From contig OZ022506.1 in NCBI GenBank assembly GCA_963989385.1, forward strand, positions 11,365,841-11,429,840: a DNA stretch of 64,000 nt, written 5' to 3'. Origin of the DNA: Ctena decussata (taxonomy: Eukaryota > Mollusca > Bivalvia > Lucinida > Lucinidae). Below are positions 1 through 11,134 of this stretch, in pieces (the first letter of the stretch is position 1; every line of letters begins with the position of its first letter). Below the pieces are notes generated by a model. It did no database searches. It was not told the origin of the DNA and saw only the letters and a program-made list of their open reading frames with translations. The position numbers and the translations under genes were made by a program.

Positions 1-27
1 CCCGGAGCCTCTGGCTCAGGTGAGCTA
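1..27. repeat. Right end of a TIR element cut by the window edge
   Basis: The first bases contain GCTCAGGTGAGCTA, identical to the right terminus of the large element at 16778-17996. The rest of this copy lies outside the window. Confidence 0.45.
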
Positions 28-254
28 AAAAGCAACAACAACAACAAAAAAAACAATTGTGAGCTTGTGAGTCGTTTTAAACATGTTTCTTCTTACTATC
101 ACACTCAGAAAGAGACCATGAAAAGACCATAAAATACAGTCGCTCTGATTAATAGCAAACAGCGTGCTTGTTTTTCCTTGCTTGTTCTTCTTTGGGTGAT
201 TGTAATTGTATACAGAGGAAAATAAAGTTTCCTTTTAAAAGGAAATGCTTGCCG

Positions 255-335
255 AGTTTTTACTGACGTCGTTCTGCGATGTAAGCACGTCGCATCGACC
301 TCATTTTGACGTTATGTGCCCACTGGGTTATTACC
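255..335. repeat. ACGT-rich dyad element (fragment)
   Basis: A run of GACGTCG, CACGTCG and TGACGTTATG words ends in TGCCCACTGGG. It has the same design as the solo element at 14633-14742 and the core trapped in each 40-46 kb unit. It is probably a short non-autonomous DNA element, diverged here. Confidence 0.4.
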
Positions 336-437
336 AACGGAACGGGAATTACGAGAACTAGCGTATGAGGACTAAACGAAAGGAATTTAGCCTAATTATG
401 ATGCTATTGTTGTACACTTCTCGTTACAATTTATTTT

Positions 438-1000
438 TTAACTAAATCCCCTCTTAGGCCAGCGATTCTGCAGTGTTTGGATTCCAGTTGCATAAAAAGT
501 TTCTTCTTGCATGTCAAGAAATTCATCTACAACCAAAATGACGTCATAATCACTTGCAAACTGCTTCCCAGCCAATTCTTGAAAACGATGAAGTAATCAA
601 CAGAAACGCATGGACAACGCGCCTTTGATAACTTTTCTCGGCGATGGATCTTGATTTTCTGTCTCAGCTGCTTCAGTAACTGACCTCGCATATCCCACTA
701 TGTACCTGTCCCTAAACAGGTGGTTAACACTTTATAAATCCTGAATGACTGAAGCGATCACTTTGTCAGCTGAAGGCATAGTCATTGCCTTCTTTGGAGA
801 CATGGCGAGACGTTGTGGCATGTTTCCATAGTTTCGAGTGTTGGTTCGGTATTGGCTGAGAGAGATAGACCAGTGCCTCATCCATTGTCTCAAAACTGTC
901 AAAGAGATTAAAATCTCAACGTTTCTAAAACTGTCCACTCTTTTCGTTACCAGTATCCCTACAAGAGGTTTCCAGGACAGACTATTCATGAATGGTCAAA
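438..1000 (-). pseudogene. Decayed mariner-family transposase (C-terminal half)
   Basis: On the - strand, broken frames match the order of a mariner (IS630/Tc1-mariner) transposase. First comes a FETMDEALVYL stretch, where the first catalytic Asp of the DD34D triad lies. Then come PKKAMTMPSADKVIASV and LLKQLRQKIK...REKLSKA. The C-terminal block FASDYDV...VDEFLDMQEETFYATGIQ ends in LQNRWPKRG and stops at 440-438. The segment that should hold the second and third catalytic residues is missing between about 610 and 640, and several frameshifts and stops interrupt the rest. The enzyme cuts and pastes its own DNA at TA sites; this copy cannot. No terminal inverted repeats were identified. Confidence 0.72.
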
Positions 1001-1940
1001 CGGTATTGTATTAGATGTTGAATTGTGTACATTACATCGCTGCTTGCCATCAAAATGGCCTTTACAATGAATACACGTTACTTATACACCGGCGTTACCG
1101 TATTTTGCATATATTAACACGGTCACTGTGCATATTAGCCACACACACACAGATAGATGGGATACTTTATTTTGTAAAATGTGATGAGTGATGAGGAAAA
1201 ATCTTCAGAAGCGCCTGGTAGTTGAATTTAAACATAAATTTGAACATTGATTTTTTTCTGCTTTGACAGGGTTTCCAGTTAAATCTCCACACGCATCAGC
1301 GCAGTTTGATCAATCCACCCTCAGCATGACATATATTCCTGGATCATGGAGAATATAAATACAGTAAAGGAAAGACCCTGATCAGTCTGCACGGATGCAT
1401 CAGATCGAGCGTGGTGTTTGCTCCACGTAGTTACATTACACAATACCCTTAGGCATTTTTTCGCCCAAACGCCGCCGTATGCTAGAAACAGCAAGCTTTT
1501 TTGGAAAAGCTTATACTTGTTTGATAAGCGTCATGTGTCGGAAAGTGCCGACCGTTGGCGACAATGCGACCAAAAATAGAATAGAATTCCAGCTGTTATT
1601 TTTATTAGATGCGGTAAACCAGATATGGATATAAATAGACAAAGTCGGACGAGTTCTCCGCTTGTTGCGATGAAACGTTCGTATTTGTGAAGAAAAACAT
1701 GAACAAATGCAGTCTCAAACCGGAACGAGCTTTCCAATCTATATGGCTTTGGGCCGCAAGCCAATAACCCAATGAAATGCGCAAGTGCAAAGATAGTTGA
1801 AATTTTGATAGGTGTTATAGAGTGTTACAGATTATTCCCTATATTCACAAATTTGAGATTAACATGGCAAACAAGTACATTGTATACAATAAGTCCAAGT
1901 GTTTCCTATAAATAGGCTATGCTCGTTTCCCTTTTCCGTA
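1001..1940. other. Unassigned DNA
   Basis: A short CA run lies at 1140-1151. Two overlapping short open frames on the - strand (1531-1790) resemble nothing I know and lack splice context. No gene seen. Confidence 0.5.
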
Positions 1941-2031
1941 CATAGTCGTTGCCATAACAATTCAAGAATTTATGATATTGTAAAGAACTTACGATATAAT
2001 AAATTCTTGAATTGTTATGGCAACGACTATG
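1941..2031. repeat. Palindromic MITE, 32-bp perfect arms
   Basis: Positions 1941-1972 are the exact reverse complement of 2000-2031 (arm start CATAGTCGTTGCC), with a 27-bp loop. It is a short hairpin-forming non-autonomous element. Confidence 0.7.
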
Positions 2032-2541
2032 AAACAAGATGTAATGCAGCAATTTATAGATTTTTTACATAACAAAAACAAAAATACCGTTGTTGTTATT
2101 TCTAGAACAAAAATATAAAAGAAAAAGAAAAAAATGATAAAAGGGACCTTGAACTGCACACAGGAAAAGTTATTTTCAATGACAGATTCTATCTGTCATT
2201 TCTAGCTATCGTAGGCCGAATATTGGAACTGGCTTTCACCGCCTATAAGTCCGCAATGAAATATAGTATGGGATGAATTACATATTACATATGTGTCTAT
2301 CGCTACGTCAGTCACGTATGATACTGAATGCCGTGTATACTACCCTGTGCATCACAGGCCCGGATCCAGACCACCACCTACTGGTGGGGCTCTGGATTAC
2401 TGGTGGGGCTGGGAGGTTCCGAGATGTACATGTATGTGTGTGTGTGGAGGGTGGGGGGGAGGGATTGGGGGCGGAGGCGGTGAGTGGGGCTTGAAGTAGG
2501 AATCAATTTGATGAGAATTTTAGATTGTCCTTTTTGCCTTG
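2032..2541. other. Unassigned DNA
   Basis: A-rich patch at 2080-2140 and G-rich patch at 2440-2490. No gene recognised. Confidence 0.4.
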
Positions 2542-2613
2542 AAATATATGTTGTAATATCTTATTAGAATCGCCTCGCCGAGGCGATTCTAATGAGATAT
2601 CGCAACATATATT
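2542..2613. repeat. Palindromic MITE centred on GAATCGCCTCG
   Basis: Two arms of about 35 bp face each other around one central base (2542-2577 against 2579-2613). A diverged relative with the same centre lies at 36311-36386, directly after the RTE retrotransposon. Confidence 0.65.
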
Positions 2614-4115
2614 TGAATCTAACCAGGCTCAGGTGGCGGGGCTGAAGCCCCAAAGCCCACCCCCTGGATCCGGGGCTGGCATCACTATGCATTCAATATA
2701 CGCCAAAGAAACATTCAACAGAGGAAAGTGTCAGTATTATAACTATAATTATTTCAATAACAAGCGTTTACATTTCATAAAATCTAATTTAGGAGATGAC
2801 TTTCATAAAAGCGTTTCGCTTACCGTCAGATCCTGTACCATATTGTATATTGTATTGTTTTGTAACCATGTAGTGTGTAGTAAATAAAATATTGTTTATT
2901 TGTATCTCGACTGCCTTTCAAACTTATCCTTCAAAATCTACACTTATATATTGCCAAGGCAATGTAAAAATGCAAACTTGCTCAGAGCTGAGATTGCATT
3001 GGCTGTTCCAGTAGTTTGGGTTGGGTCGTTATTGCAACTGCCCAGGTATGTAATAGGCTAAAAGCACGTACCCGTTTATGCCTATCGTCTTGACCAAAAC
3101 GTGTATACCAATATCAGACGCCGCAGAACACAGCCTCTAATGAAGCTTTAAATTATAGATGATTTTGAAGAAAAATACAAATCAAATCAAACAATTCTTA
3201 CATTGGAATTGGACTTGTCCAAACACGGTGGGGAAGCATTCTACTTTGCAATTATTCATTAATCTTATATATTCTCACTAAAAACGAATTGAGAAATACA
3301 TCTTTATTGTTCCGGAATTAGAATTGCACCATTATCTAACTACATAAACACAGTTTCTGGCCTTTGGCCGGTTTTGTGATATTAAGCGTAATATAATCGG
3401 CTTTTGACTGGTCCAAACATCGCGTAATGGCAAAACAGTATAGGGTAGTTCGCCCTTGAGTCGAACACTTTTTGTATTGCCTTGCTCCTATAGCCCCTGG
3501 CTATTGACCCACACCGTGTTTGAATGATGCAGTAGCTAAAGCAGCTTTTCCAGCACCAAATAACTGCGACCACTTATACCCCGACGTCTGATTTACCCTA
3601 CCTTGCACCCCCCCCCCCCCCCGAACAATTTCTTATGGGTGCCAAATTGTTCATTCGGACCTCCTGAATGCGAAACAAAGTTGTCCTCAAAACTTATTTG
3701 GTATGGGCTATGTGAAAATGCATGGTGTCTATGGCAACCGATAATGCATTTCTCAAGAATAGGCGTGTTCCTACAAAAGTACTCATATCTCAGCTGCTAA
3801 TTATCCTAGACAACTAAACTTGGTACCAAATTAAAGCTTAGGAATATGCTTTTCACCCCGTTATAGTATATGCAAATTAGCTAATTTGCATATTCATGAA
3901 TATTCATGAAAATTTTAAAAAATGAGGGAAAATCGAGGAAAAAATGTGTATGTGATCTTATTTCAAACAAAAACATTTGTTGTTGGTCGTAATTTGACAT
4001 CGATCCAAGTTCTTATGCTTGTTTCGATTGTAACTTTTTTGCAGTTTTATAGCAAATACGATTCTGTCTGTTTTTCAGACCTGCATGTATATGCATGTGG
4101 TATTATCACCTCTGA
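2614..4115. other. Unassigned DNA with a C tract
   Basis: A GC-rich block near 2631-2685 (GCGGGGCTGAAGCCCC) resembles blocks at 38230-38290 and 53020-53070. A C(15) homopolymer lies near 3608-3622. No coding feature was recognised. Confidence 0.4.
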
Positions 4116-5100
4116 CTAATCGCCAATATCATCGACTTCCGAATCACTGTCTTCTTCTTCGCCTTCTTCATCACTATCGGCATCAATGGTGTCCTGGAGA
4201 ATATCAGCCAGTCTTTGTGAAAGCACCTGTTCTTCAATCCATAATGGCTCCAAAGCACCATTTACTCTAGTCCAGCCATGCCTTTCTGACGGTACAGGAA
4301 TGTTTGGTTGGGCTATGTGAAAGTTCTTCCAAATTGATATTTGGTAGTTTACTCGTCCTATATGCTGAATTAAGCATTTCCTGCATGGTGGTAGGGTACT
4401 CATGTCCATGTTGAGCATGGCAGTTGTTGGCGTCCCTTCACATTTCTCCTTTGATTTAAACAATCGAAGCTCATCCACAGAGGAGAATCTAGAATTACCA
4501 TACATCGCACAGGTGTATTCCTCAACCTCTCCTAAAAGATCTTCTGTTTCCCAAGCGTTTCCTAGACGAGCAAGTGGTCTGGTAAATCTTGGCAGTTTGT
4601 CCAAGGTTTTAATTGGAAGAACATGCCCTCTTCCTTTGAAGCCGCTTGTAGTGTCGCATCCACACAATGCATGCAATGCAAGGAGTGCTGCGCGATACTC
4701 AGGTGTGTATGCTTCTCCTACCTCTGTCATATTGATCAGTCTTCTGTGTTTCCCCGTACTTGTGTCCAAAAGGACAGTCAATCCTGCAAGCCTATCAGTA
4801 TACTGTAACAGAATGAAGAAAATGTCACTGTGGTTCTAACATAGACAATCTTATAGCCCTGATCTTGATCATATAAACAATACAAAATAATCCTTGTGTC
4901 CGTTTCTTCCTGTGTTGACTTCAGCACATTCAGGGATATTCTTTCTGTCTTTATTCCATCATCAGATGTATAGCAAAATGCATCGCCCTCACAGATCAGA
5001 ACATTTTTTCCTGCAGCTTCTTTGCATATGCATCATTGTCCCATGCCTTAAGCAAGACTTGAACGAGTTGCTTTTTGTTGTCTTCACTCGTCAAGAAGTT
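4116..5100 (-). pseudogene. Broken member of the dispersed GCDTTS gene family (FEN-like region)
   Basis: The - strand carries one protein in three frames. About 5085-5010 reads EDNKKQLVQVLLKAWDNDAY. About 5010-4835 reads GKNVLICEGDAFCYTSDD then EETDTRIILYCLYDQDQGYK. From about 4833 to the stop at 4116 it reads SDIFFILLQYTDRLAGLTVL, then LLALHALCGCDTTSGFKGRG, ending in an acidic tail. The frame breaks at an A-run near 5010 and again near 4832. A dispersed family in cnidarians and molluscs has the same block order: DTRI, DTDV/SDI, GCDTTS, NYQ.IW and HGW. The GCD...GFKGRG block resembles the helix-turn-helix region of flap-endonuclease (FEN1/XPG) proteins, where GCD is conserved; that link is my inference. 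Two frameshifts and the loss of the N-terminal half make it a pseudogene. Confidence 0.72.
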
Positions 5101-5398
5101 TTACTTAAAAGTATATCTCCTTTGATATCGGCGGGTACATTGAGATATCAGTGTTTGAGACAACAGGAGTCAACTAATGGCCTTGAAAATGTCAAAACAA
5201 GCAGGTAAATGTGTGTGAAATAAGACAAATAAGACACAGTACAAGCCTGAAATATTCATAGTTCACACTTACTGAGACGGATCTTGGGATCTGTTACAGA
5301 AATGTAATCAATTTCATTCGTTCGAGAGTTAAAACGTCCATCACTGTAGCAGACAATCAATCAAATGGACTTCTACCATACTGTAAATTAAATTACCG
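5101..5398. other. Possible further 5' remnant of the GCDTTS copy
   Basis: The - strand at about 5150-5100 reads PADIKGDILLSKTS in a third frame, which may be the next upstream block of the same pseudogene. Nothing else seen. Confidence 0.3.
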
Positions 5399-5557
5399 TA
5401 ATAGATACTAGGACATACGTTCTTGTACAGACTGTGTGAACTTTGATCAGACTACTCCAAAAGAGTAGAAATTCTTTAGCAAATAGATACTAGAACATAG
5501 GTTCATGTCCAAATTGTGTGAACTTTGATCAGACTGCTCCTAAAGAGTAGAAATTCT
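5399..5557. repeat. 80-bp direct repeat, two copies
   Basis: The unit starts ATAGATACTAG and contains GTGTGAACTTTGATCAGACT and AGAGTAGAAATTCT. It occurs at about 5399-5475 and again at 5480-5557, with roughly 85% identity by eye. Confidence 0.65.
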
Positions 5558-5810
5558 CTTGTATGCAGACTTTGGTAAGCAATATAATCAAGATATACAC
5601 TATTTACTACATGTATTTAGAAAATTTGCCAATTTTGTCAAGTTTGACGACACATCTAAAAGAAAATTGTGTTCGCTAAATATTGTAAAATTATTCCAGG
5701 AATTTGTGAACATGCCGTGACATATACACTTGCATATTGCCATACTAGAACAAATATCAGACGGGCACTACAACAATAGTATCGCCTTGGAAATTTTCAG
5801 AAATAAAATT

Positions 5811-6035
5811 GAGCCGCGACACGAGAAAAACCAACAAAGTGGTTGTGCGCCCAGCGTATACTCAGATCAGCCTGGGCATCCGTTCAGTCTGATCAGAGTC
5901 TTTGCTAAACGCTTTAAGGATAGCTAAGAGTCTAAGCTACCTCCATGCGGACAGCGAAGACGCTGATCAGACTGGGCGGATGCCCAGGCTGATCTGAGTC
6001 TACGCTGGGCGCACAACCACTTTGTTGGTTTTCTC
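5811..6035. mobile_element. MITE family A, copy 1 (right tip missing)
   Basis: A near-palindrome that begins GAGCCGCGACACGAGA, runs through TGGTTGTGCGCCCAGC and GATCAGCCTGGGCATCCG, and returns as the reverse complement to ...TTTGTTGGTTTTCTC, where it loses its last ~15 bases. Other copies are at 31486-31724, 59627-59862 and 60115-60355, with a half copy at 26970-27132. Confidence 0.82.
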
Positions 6036-6635
6036 AAATTACTGAAGCCGTGCTATATCGAGATGATGCAGCATAATAAAGCTCATTATCAACACGAGGC
6101 GGCTTTTAAGCTAATAATGGCAACCCTCATCAGAATGTGGTAGCTTTATATCAAAACGGCAAACGGTAAATAAAATGGGGATGCTCTTTATGGCAAACGG
6201 TAAGTAAATAAGAGTCGGCTTATAATGAGACACGGTGCATCTTAATTAGGCTGCTAATTATGGTAAACTTATGATACGAAGATGAAAGGCTCAAAAATTG
6301 CAAGCGATATATGTAAACGAAGGGCCTCCTTACGGTAATATGCCTATTTCGGATAAGAAACCCCAATGTAACAAAAATTGGCCTCTTAACTTTAATGAAA
6401 CTTGTTAACAATGCTTCCCTGCTTAGACGGAACCAACTCTTAAAGGCAAGAAATTGCTTCTCCAGGATATGTGTTTGCTTAAATTATAAGATAATTCCAG
6501 GAGCTAATTCTTGCCTTTATGAGCAGACTCAGTTTTGGAAGGGTTTCATCGCTCAGGGAAGCAAGCAGGAAATCAGACAGGTTGTCTCCCTTTGAAAGAA
6601 AAATGGGCAAAACATGGAGGTTTACCCAGACACCT
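6036..6635. other. Unassigned DNA
   Basis: Diverged short motifs of the TGGCAAACGGTAA type recur at 6117-6205. No gene recognised. Confidence 0.35.
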
Positions 6636-6858
6636 GGGGCCGTATTCATAAAACGACTTAAGTGGTTGCTATGCTGTTGCTAAGGCTAAATTTCTTTGAA
6701 GGAGATTACCTACAACTATGAAATTAGCTCTGGAGGAACAGTCTTACAAAGACTGTTCCTCCAGACAAAATTTCATAGTTGTAGGGAATCTCCTTTATAG
6801 ATATTTAGCCTTAGCAACCGCATAGCAACAACTTAAGTGGCTTTATGAATACAGCCCC
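6636..6858. mobile_element. MITE family B, copy 1 (223-bp palindrome)
   Basis: Nearly the whole sequence is self-complementary, from GGGGCCGTATTCATAAAACG to its inverse ending TGAATACAGCCCC, around AGTCTTACAAAGACT. A second copy is at 32215-32437. Confidence 0.85.
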
Positions 6859-6939
6859 AGAACTCACTATTCTACCTGTTCCAAACTGTAAACAAGCTGA
6901 TTCTACTACCTTATTTATTTAAGAAATAGATCCTTGCCT

Positions 6940-7372
6940 AGAGTGATTTGTTGCCCAATACATCACTAGCTGGAGGTCAGTGAGTATATCACGAGCGCGA
7001 AGCGCGAGTAATATATATTCACTGCCGACTGACCGACAACCAGAGAAATATTTAGCAACAAATCACTAAGCAAGAATATATTTCGATTCTAACATGCAAG
7101 AAACGACGAAAACGCGAGTGTTTCCTTCAGATTTATCCAGTTTTCCGCCATGATTACACGAAGAGATCCTGCCAGCAACTTTGACTGTAACAGACACGTT
7201 AACATGTATTTCGTAAGTTTTTGATGCAAGAAAACGACGTTAATTGAGCCGTCTATCCTCGTGGAAATGAAAATTGACGTCACCGAACGAATCAAAATGT
7301 CGTCCGAATGACGCTAAATACGGCCACGTAGGCCGCCTAGTGATTTGCCACGCAATATATCACTAGTATTTA
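6940..7372. repeat. Probable dispersed element with ATCACTAG ends
   Basis: TTGTTGCCCAATACATCACTAG at the left and GATTTGCCACGCAATATATCACTAG at the right frame this block, which includes an ATCACGAGCGCGAAGCGCGAG palindrome at 6989-7009. No second copy was found in the window, so the call is tentative. Confidence 0.3.
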
Positions 7373-7419
7373 CCACTGGCTATATAGGCGACCAGTGTTA
7401 GAAATAGAGGATCTAACAC

Positions 7420-7700
7420 TCGCCCTCAATTCATATGAAATCTATGAAACGAGCCTTCGGCTAGTTTCATAAATTTCATATGAAATGACCACGAGTGTAA
7501 AATTCTGCTTATCATATGACCCTTTAAAATGGAATTTCATCGCCTTTCAAATTAAAGTTATTTCAATAAGAAAACGCAGCATTGATATGGACGTTGTCAG
7601 TGACGTTACGTGTACGCGCCAAAGCGTTATTACACGTGTGGTCATATGATTTTTATGACACGACGTTATCCACTTAATAACGACGTCATATGATAATCGG
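7420..7700. repeat. Dispersed repeat C, copy 1
   Basis: The block from ATTTCATATGAAATGACCACGAGTGTAA to ATTACACGTGTGGTCATATG and GACACGACG recurs in reverse orientation at 23915-24160. The two copies share about 230 bp by eye. Unclassified. Confidence 0.6.
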
Positions 7701-8425
7701 TTTTTAGGCAGGAGTTTACCCGTTAAAAATACCGAAAATACGTAAATCAATATTGTGAAATGCTATGAGACTTGGGGTTTTCCTTCCTAAATAATCTCAA
7801 ACCTAAGATCCGTAAAACAATTCCAAAAATTTAGATCCGTCTTATAAAACGGATTTAGATTCTTGGGATTGCTTACAATAAAAACATCTAGATCCATAAA
7901 ACAACTAAAAAGGGTCTAGGATTTTTTTCATTACTTTGGAAGGGGAAATCCGTCTTTTAATATCAGCTAGTGTGTCAGTATACTCTTGCGGAATGGTAGC
8001 AAGTGCAACTCTGAACAGGCTGAACCGAAAGGCAATCTTATGTGGGTCTACACTCGTTGATATGGGCGGTACATATGTCTCAATATTTAGGGTCAAACTG
8101 GGAGAAGAATCTGAAAATAACTGCGCCCACATCGTATTGATATAGCTTTTTTGTGGCATTAATACCAAAGTTTAGTTTAATGGCTTATAAAAAGTATAAT
8201 AGCAAAAATACACGTGGTCGAATAGACATTGATATTTGAATCGGAATAGTGTACTGCATCAGGCATTTATTCATCAGGTGCGTACAGCGCGTGGGGTTGA
8301 GGTGAGGGGGGGGGGGGGGGGGGGGTGGGGGGGGGGGGGGTTAAGAAGATAGTTGGGAATGATGTCTGAGATAGAGAGTAAGAAATCAAATTATTTGGTC
8401 TTAACAAAGCGGTACATGAGAGAGA
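7701..8425. other. Unassigned DNA with a G tract
   Basis: A small hairpin with TAGATCCGT/ACGGATTTA arms lies at 7830-7862. An almost pure G run at 8306-8340 (G22, T, G13) could form G-quadruplexes. Overlapping short frames on both strands at 7905-8168 show no recognisable protein. Confidence 0.4.
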
Positions 8426-8599
8426 TACTGCACAAATTTGGCGCAAAAAATTAATAAGACTATTTTTGTAAGCTATACACATATGGTTACATGGGTACAA
8501 AATAACACACGTGCCAATCATTAGAGTATTCAATTGACAAGTACAAGCAATATAGTTCCTACTGTAGACAGTAAATAAGTAAAAAAAATATGAAAATAG

Positions 8600-10715
8600 A
8601 AACGGCCACCTTTTGTTAAGTTAATGTACATTGTCTACAACCTAACTACATTAAGGTTACAGGTCGGCACAATCACGCACATGATGATTATATACTGCGT
8701 ACAAAGTGAAAATAGAAGAGGGTATGTTTTGAAAAGGCTATATACATTTAATACAGCCTATCTACAAAAGGGTACAAAGTGGCACATGCCTTACTTGATG
8801 TCTTCTGCTAATATTCTATATTGTGCATCTCCGAAAACCTGGGTACACTGCGTACATTGCTTACAAGTGAAAATAGAAAAGGCCACCTTTTGTAAAGTCT
8901 ATGTACATTGTCTACAACCTATCTTCATAGAGGTAACAGGTCGGCACAATCGCATACTTGATGATTATAGATAATATTCTGGTCCAATACCTCGAAATAT
9001 ATGCTTACACTGCGTATACTGCGTACAAAGTGAAAATAGAAGAGGGCATGTTTTGAAATGGCTATATACATTTAATACAGCCTATCAACATAAGGGTACA
9101 AAGTGGCACACGCCTTACTTGATGTTTTCTGCTAATGTTTTATATTGTGGAACTCCGAAAACCTGGGTACACTGCGTACATTGCTTACAAGTGAAAATAG
9201 AAAAGGCCACCTTTTGTAAAGTCTATGTACATTGTCTACAACCTATCTACTTGAAGGTTACAGGTCGGCACAATCGCATACTTGATGATTATAGATAATA
9301 TTCTGATCCAATACCTCGAAATATCTGCTTACACTGCGTACACTGCGTACAAAGTGAAAATAGAAGAGGGCATGTTTTGAAAAGGCTATATACATTTAAT
9401 ACAGCCTATCTACATAAGGGTACAAAGTGGCACACGCCTTACTTGATGTTTTCTGCTAATATTTTACATTGTGCATCTCCGAAAACCTGGGTACACTGCG
9501 TACATTGCTTACAAGTGAAAATAGAAAAGGCCACCTTTTCTACTGTCTATGTACATAGTCTACAACCTATCTACATAAAGGTTACAGGTCGGCACAATCA
9601 CATACTTGTTGATTATAGATAATATTCTGGTCCAATACCTCGAAATATCTGCTAACACTGCGTACAAAGTGAAAATAGAAGAGGACATGTTTTGAAAAGG
9701 CTATATACATTTAATACAGCCTATCTACATAAGGGTACAAAGTGGCACACGCCTTACTTGATGTTTTCTGCTAATGTTTTATATTGTGCATCTCCGAAAA
9801 CCTGGAAACACTGCGTACATTGCTTACAAGTGAAAATAGAAAAGGCCACCTTTTGTAAAGTCTATGTACATTGTCTAGAACCTATCTACATAAAGGTTAC
9901 AGGTCGGCACAATCGCATACTTGATGATTATAGATAATATTCTGATCCAATACCTCGAAATATCTACTTACACTGCGAACACTGCGTACAAAGTGAAAAT
10001 AGAAGAGGGCATGTTTTGAAAAGGCTATATACATTTAATACAGCCTATCTACATAAGGGTACAAAATGGCACACGCCTTACTTGATGTTTTCTGCTAATA
10101 TTTTACATTGTGGATCTCCGAATACCTGAGTACACTGCGTACATTGCTTACAAGTGAAAATAGAAAAGGCCACCTTTTGTACTGTCTATGTACATTGTCT
10201 ACAACCTATATACATAAAAGTTACAGGTCGGCACAATCGCATACTTGATGATTATAGATAATATTCAGATCCAATACCTCGAAATATCTGCTTACACTGC
10301 GTACACTGCGTACAAAGTGAAAATAGAAGAGGGCATGTTTTGAAAAGGCTATATACATATAATACAGCCTGTCTACAAAAGGATACAAAGTGGCACACGC
10401 CTAACTTGATGTCTTCTGCTAATATTTTATATTGTGGAACTCCGAAAACCTGGGTACACTGCGTACATTGCTTACAAGTGAAAATAGAAAAGGCCACCTT
10501 TTGTAAAGTCTATGTACATTGTCTACAAACTATCTTCATAGAGGTAACAGGTCGGCACAATCGCATACTTGTTGATTATAGATAATATTCTGGTCCAATA
10601 CCTCGAAATATCTGCTGACACTGCGTACACTGCGTACAAAGTGAAAATAGAAGAGGGCATGTTTTGAAATGGCTATATACATTTAATACAGCCTATCTAC
10701 ATAAGGGTACAAAGT
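8600..10715 (+). repeat. 324-bp tandem satellite, about 6.5 copies
   Basis: The word TTGAAAAGGCTATATAC (TTGAAATGG in two copies) recurs at 8729, 9053, 9377, 9692, 10016, 10340 and 10664. Spacings are 324, 324, 315, 324, 324 and 324. Each monomer is a dimer of two diverged ~162-bp halves, one with GTGAAAATAGAAGAGGGCATG and one with GTGAAAATAGAAAAGGCCACC, both preceded by CACTGCGTACA. Open 81-codon frames occur in most copies because the copies are so alike; I see no sign that they are genes. Confidence 0.9.
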
Positions 10716-10900
10716 AATATAAGCTGAAGACATCAAGTAAGGCATGTGCCACTTTGTACCCTTATGTAGATAGGCTGTATTATATGTATATAGCCTTTTC
10801 AAAACCTGCCCTCTTCTATTTTCACTTTGTACGCAGTGTACGCAGTGTAAGCAGATATTTCTAGGTATGTTTTCTGAGATGCACAATAATAAATATTAGG
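10715..10900 (-). repeat. Inverted terminal satellite monomer
   Basis: Reverse complement of the monomer head, from GACATCAAGTAAGGCATGTG to CACTTTGTACGCAGTGTACG. The array therefore switches orientation just before the right TIR arm. Confidence 0.8.
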
Positions 10901-11134
10901 CATCAAATATGGCGTGCGCCAATTTGTGTATATGTAACAGTTATGTATATAGGTTGTAGATATATTTATATTTATAATTCAGCTGTAGGAACTATATTGC
11001 CTGTACTAGTCTATTGAATAGTCTATTGATTGGCACGTGTGTTTCTTTGTACCCATGTAACCAAATGTTTATAGCTTACAAAAAGAGCTTACAAAAATGG
11101 TCTTGTTAATTTTTTGCGCCAAATTCGTGCAGTA

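Larger units (their letters stand above)
8426..11134. mobile_element. 2.7-kb foldback element: long TIRs around a satellite array
   Basis: The left arm (8426 to about 8575) starts TACTGCACAAATTTGGCGC and holds GGTTACATGGGTACAAA and CACACGTGCCAATCA. The right arm (about 10984-11134) is its reverse complement and ends GCGCCAAATTCGTGCAGTA. Between them is a direct array of ~324-bp monomers (about 8600-10715), then one monomer in opposite orientation (about 10715-10900). No transposase frame is present. It may be a non-autonomous DNA transposon that carries a satellite, in the style of foldback or pearl-type elements; class is not established. Confidence 0.75.

Noticed and set aside
4402..4839. 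145-codon + strand frame opposite the GCDTTS pseudogene
   Set aside because: The - strand frame has clear family motifs; this is its shadow.
10252..10497. Cysteine-rich peptide frame on the - strand (repeats of CTQCTQ)
   Set aside because: Antisense reading of the CACTGCGTACA motif in the satellite.
8624..10585. Repeated 81-codon open frames across the satellite
   Set aside because: They are the same 324-bp monomer read in one frame. Halves are diverged without protein-like conservation and no start context or signal is seen.
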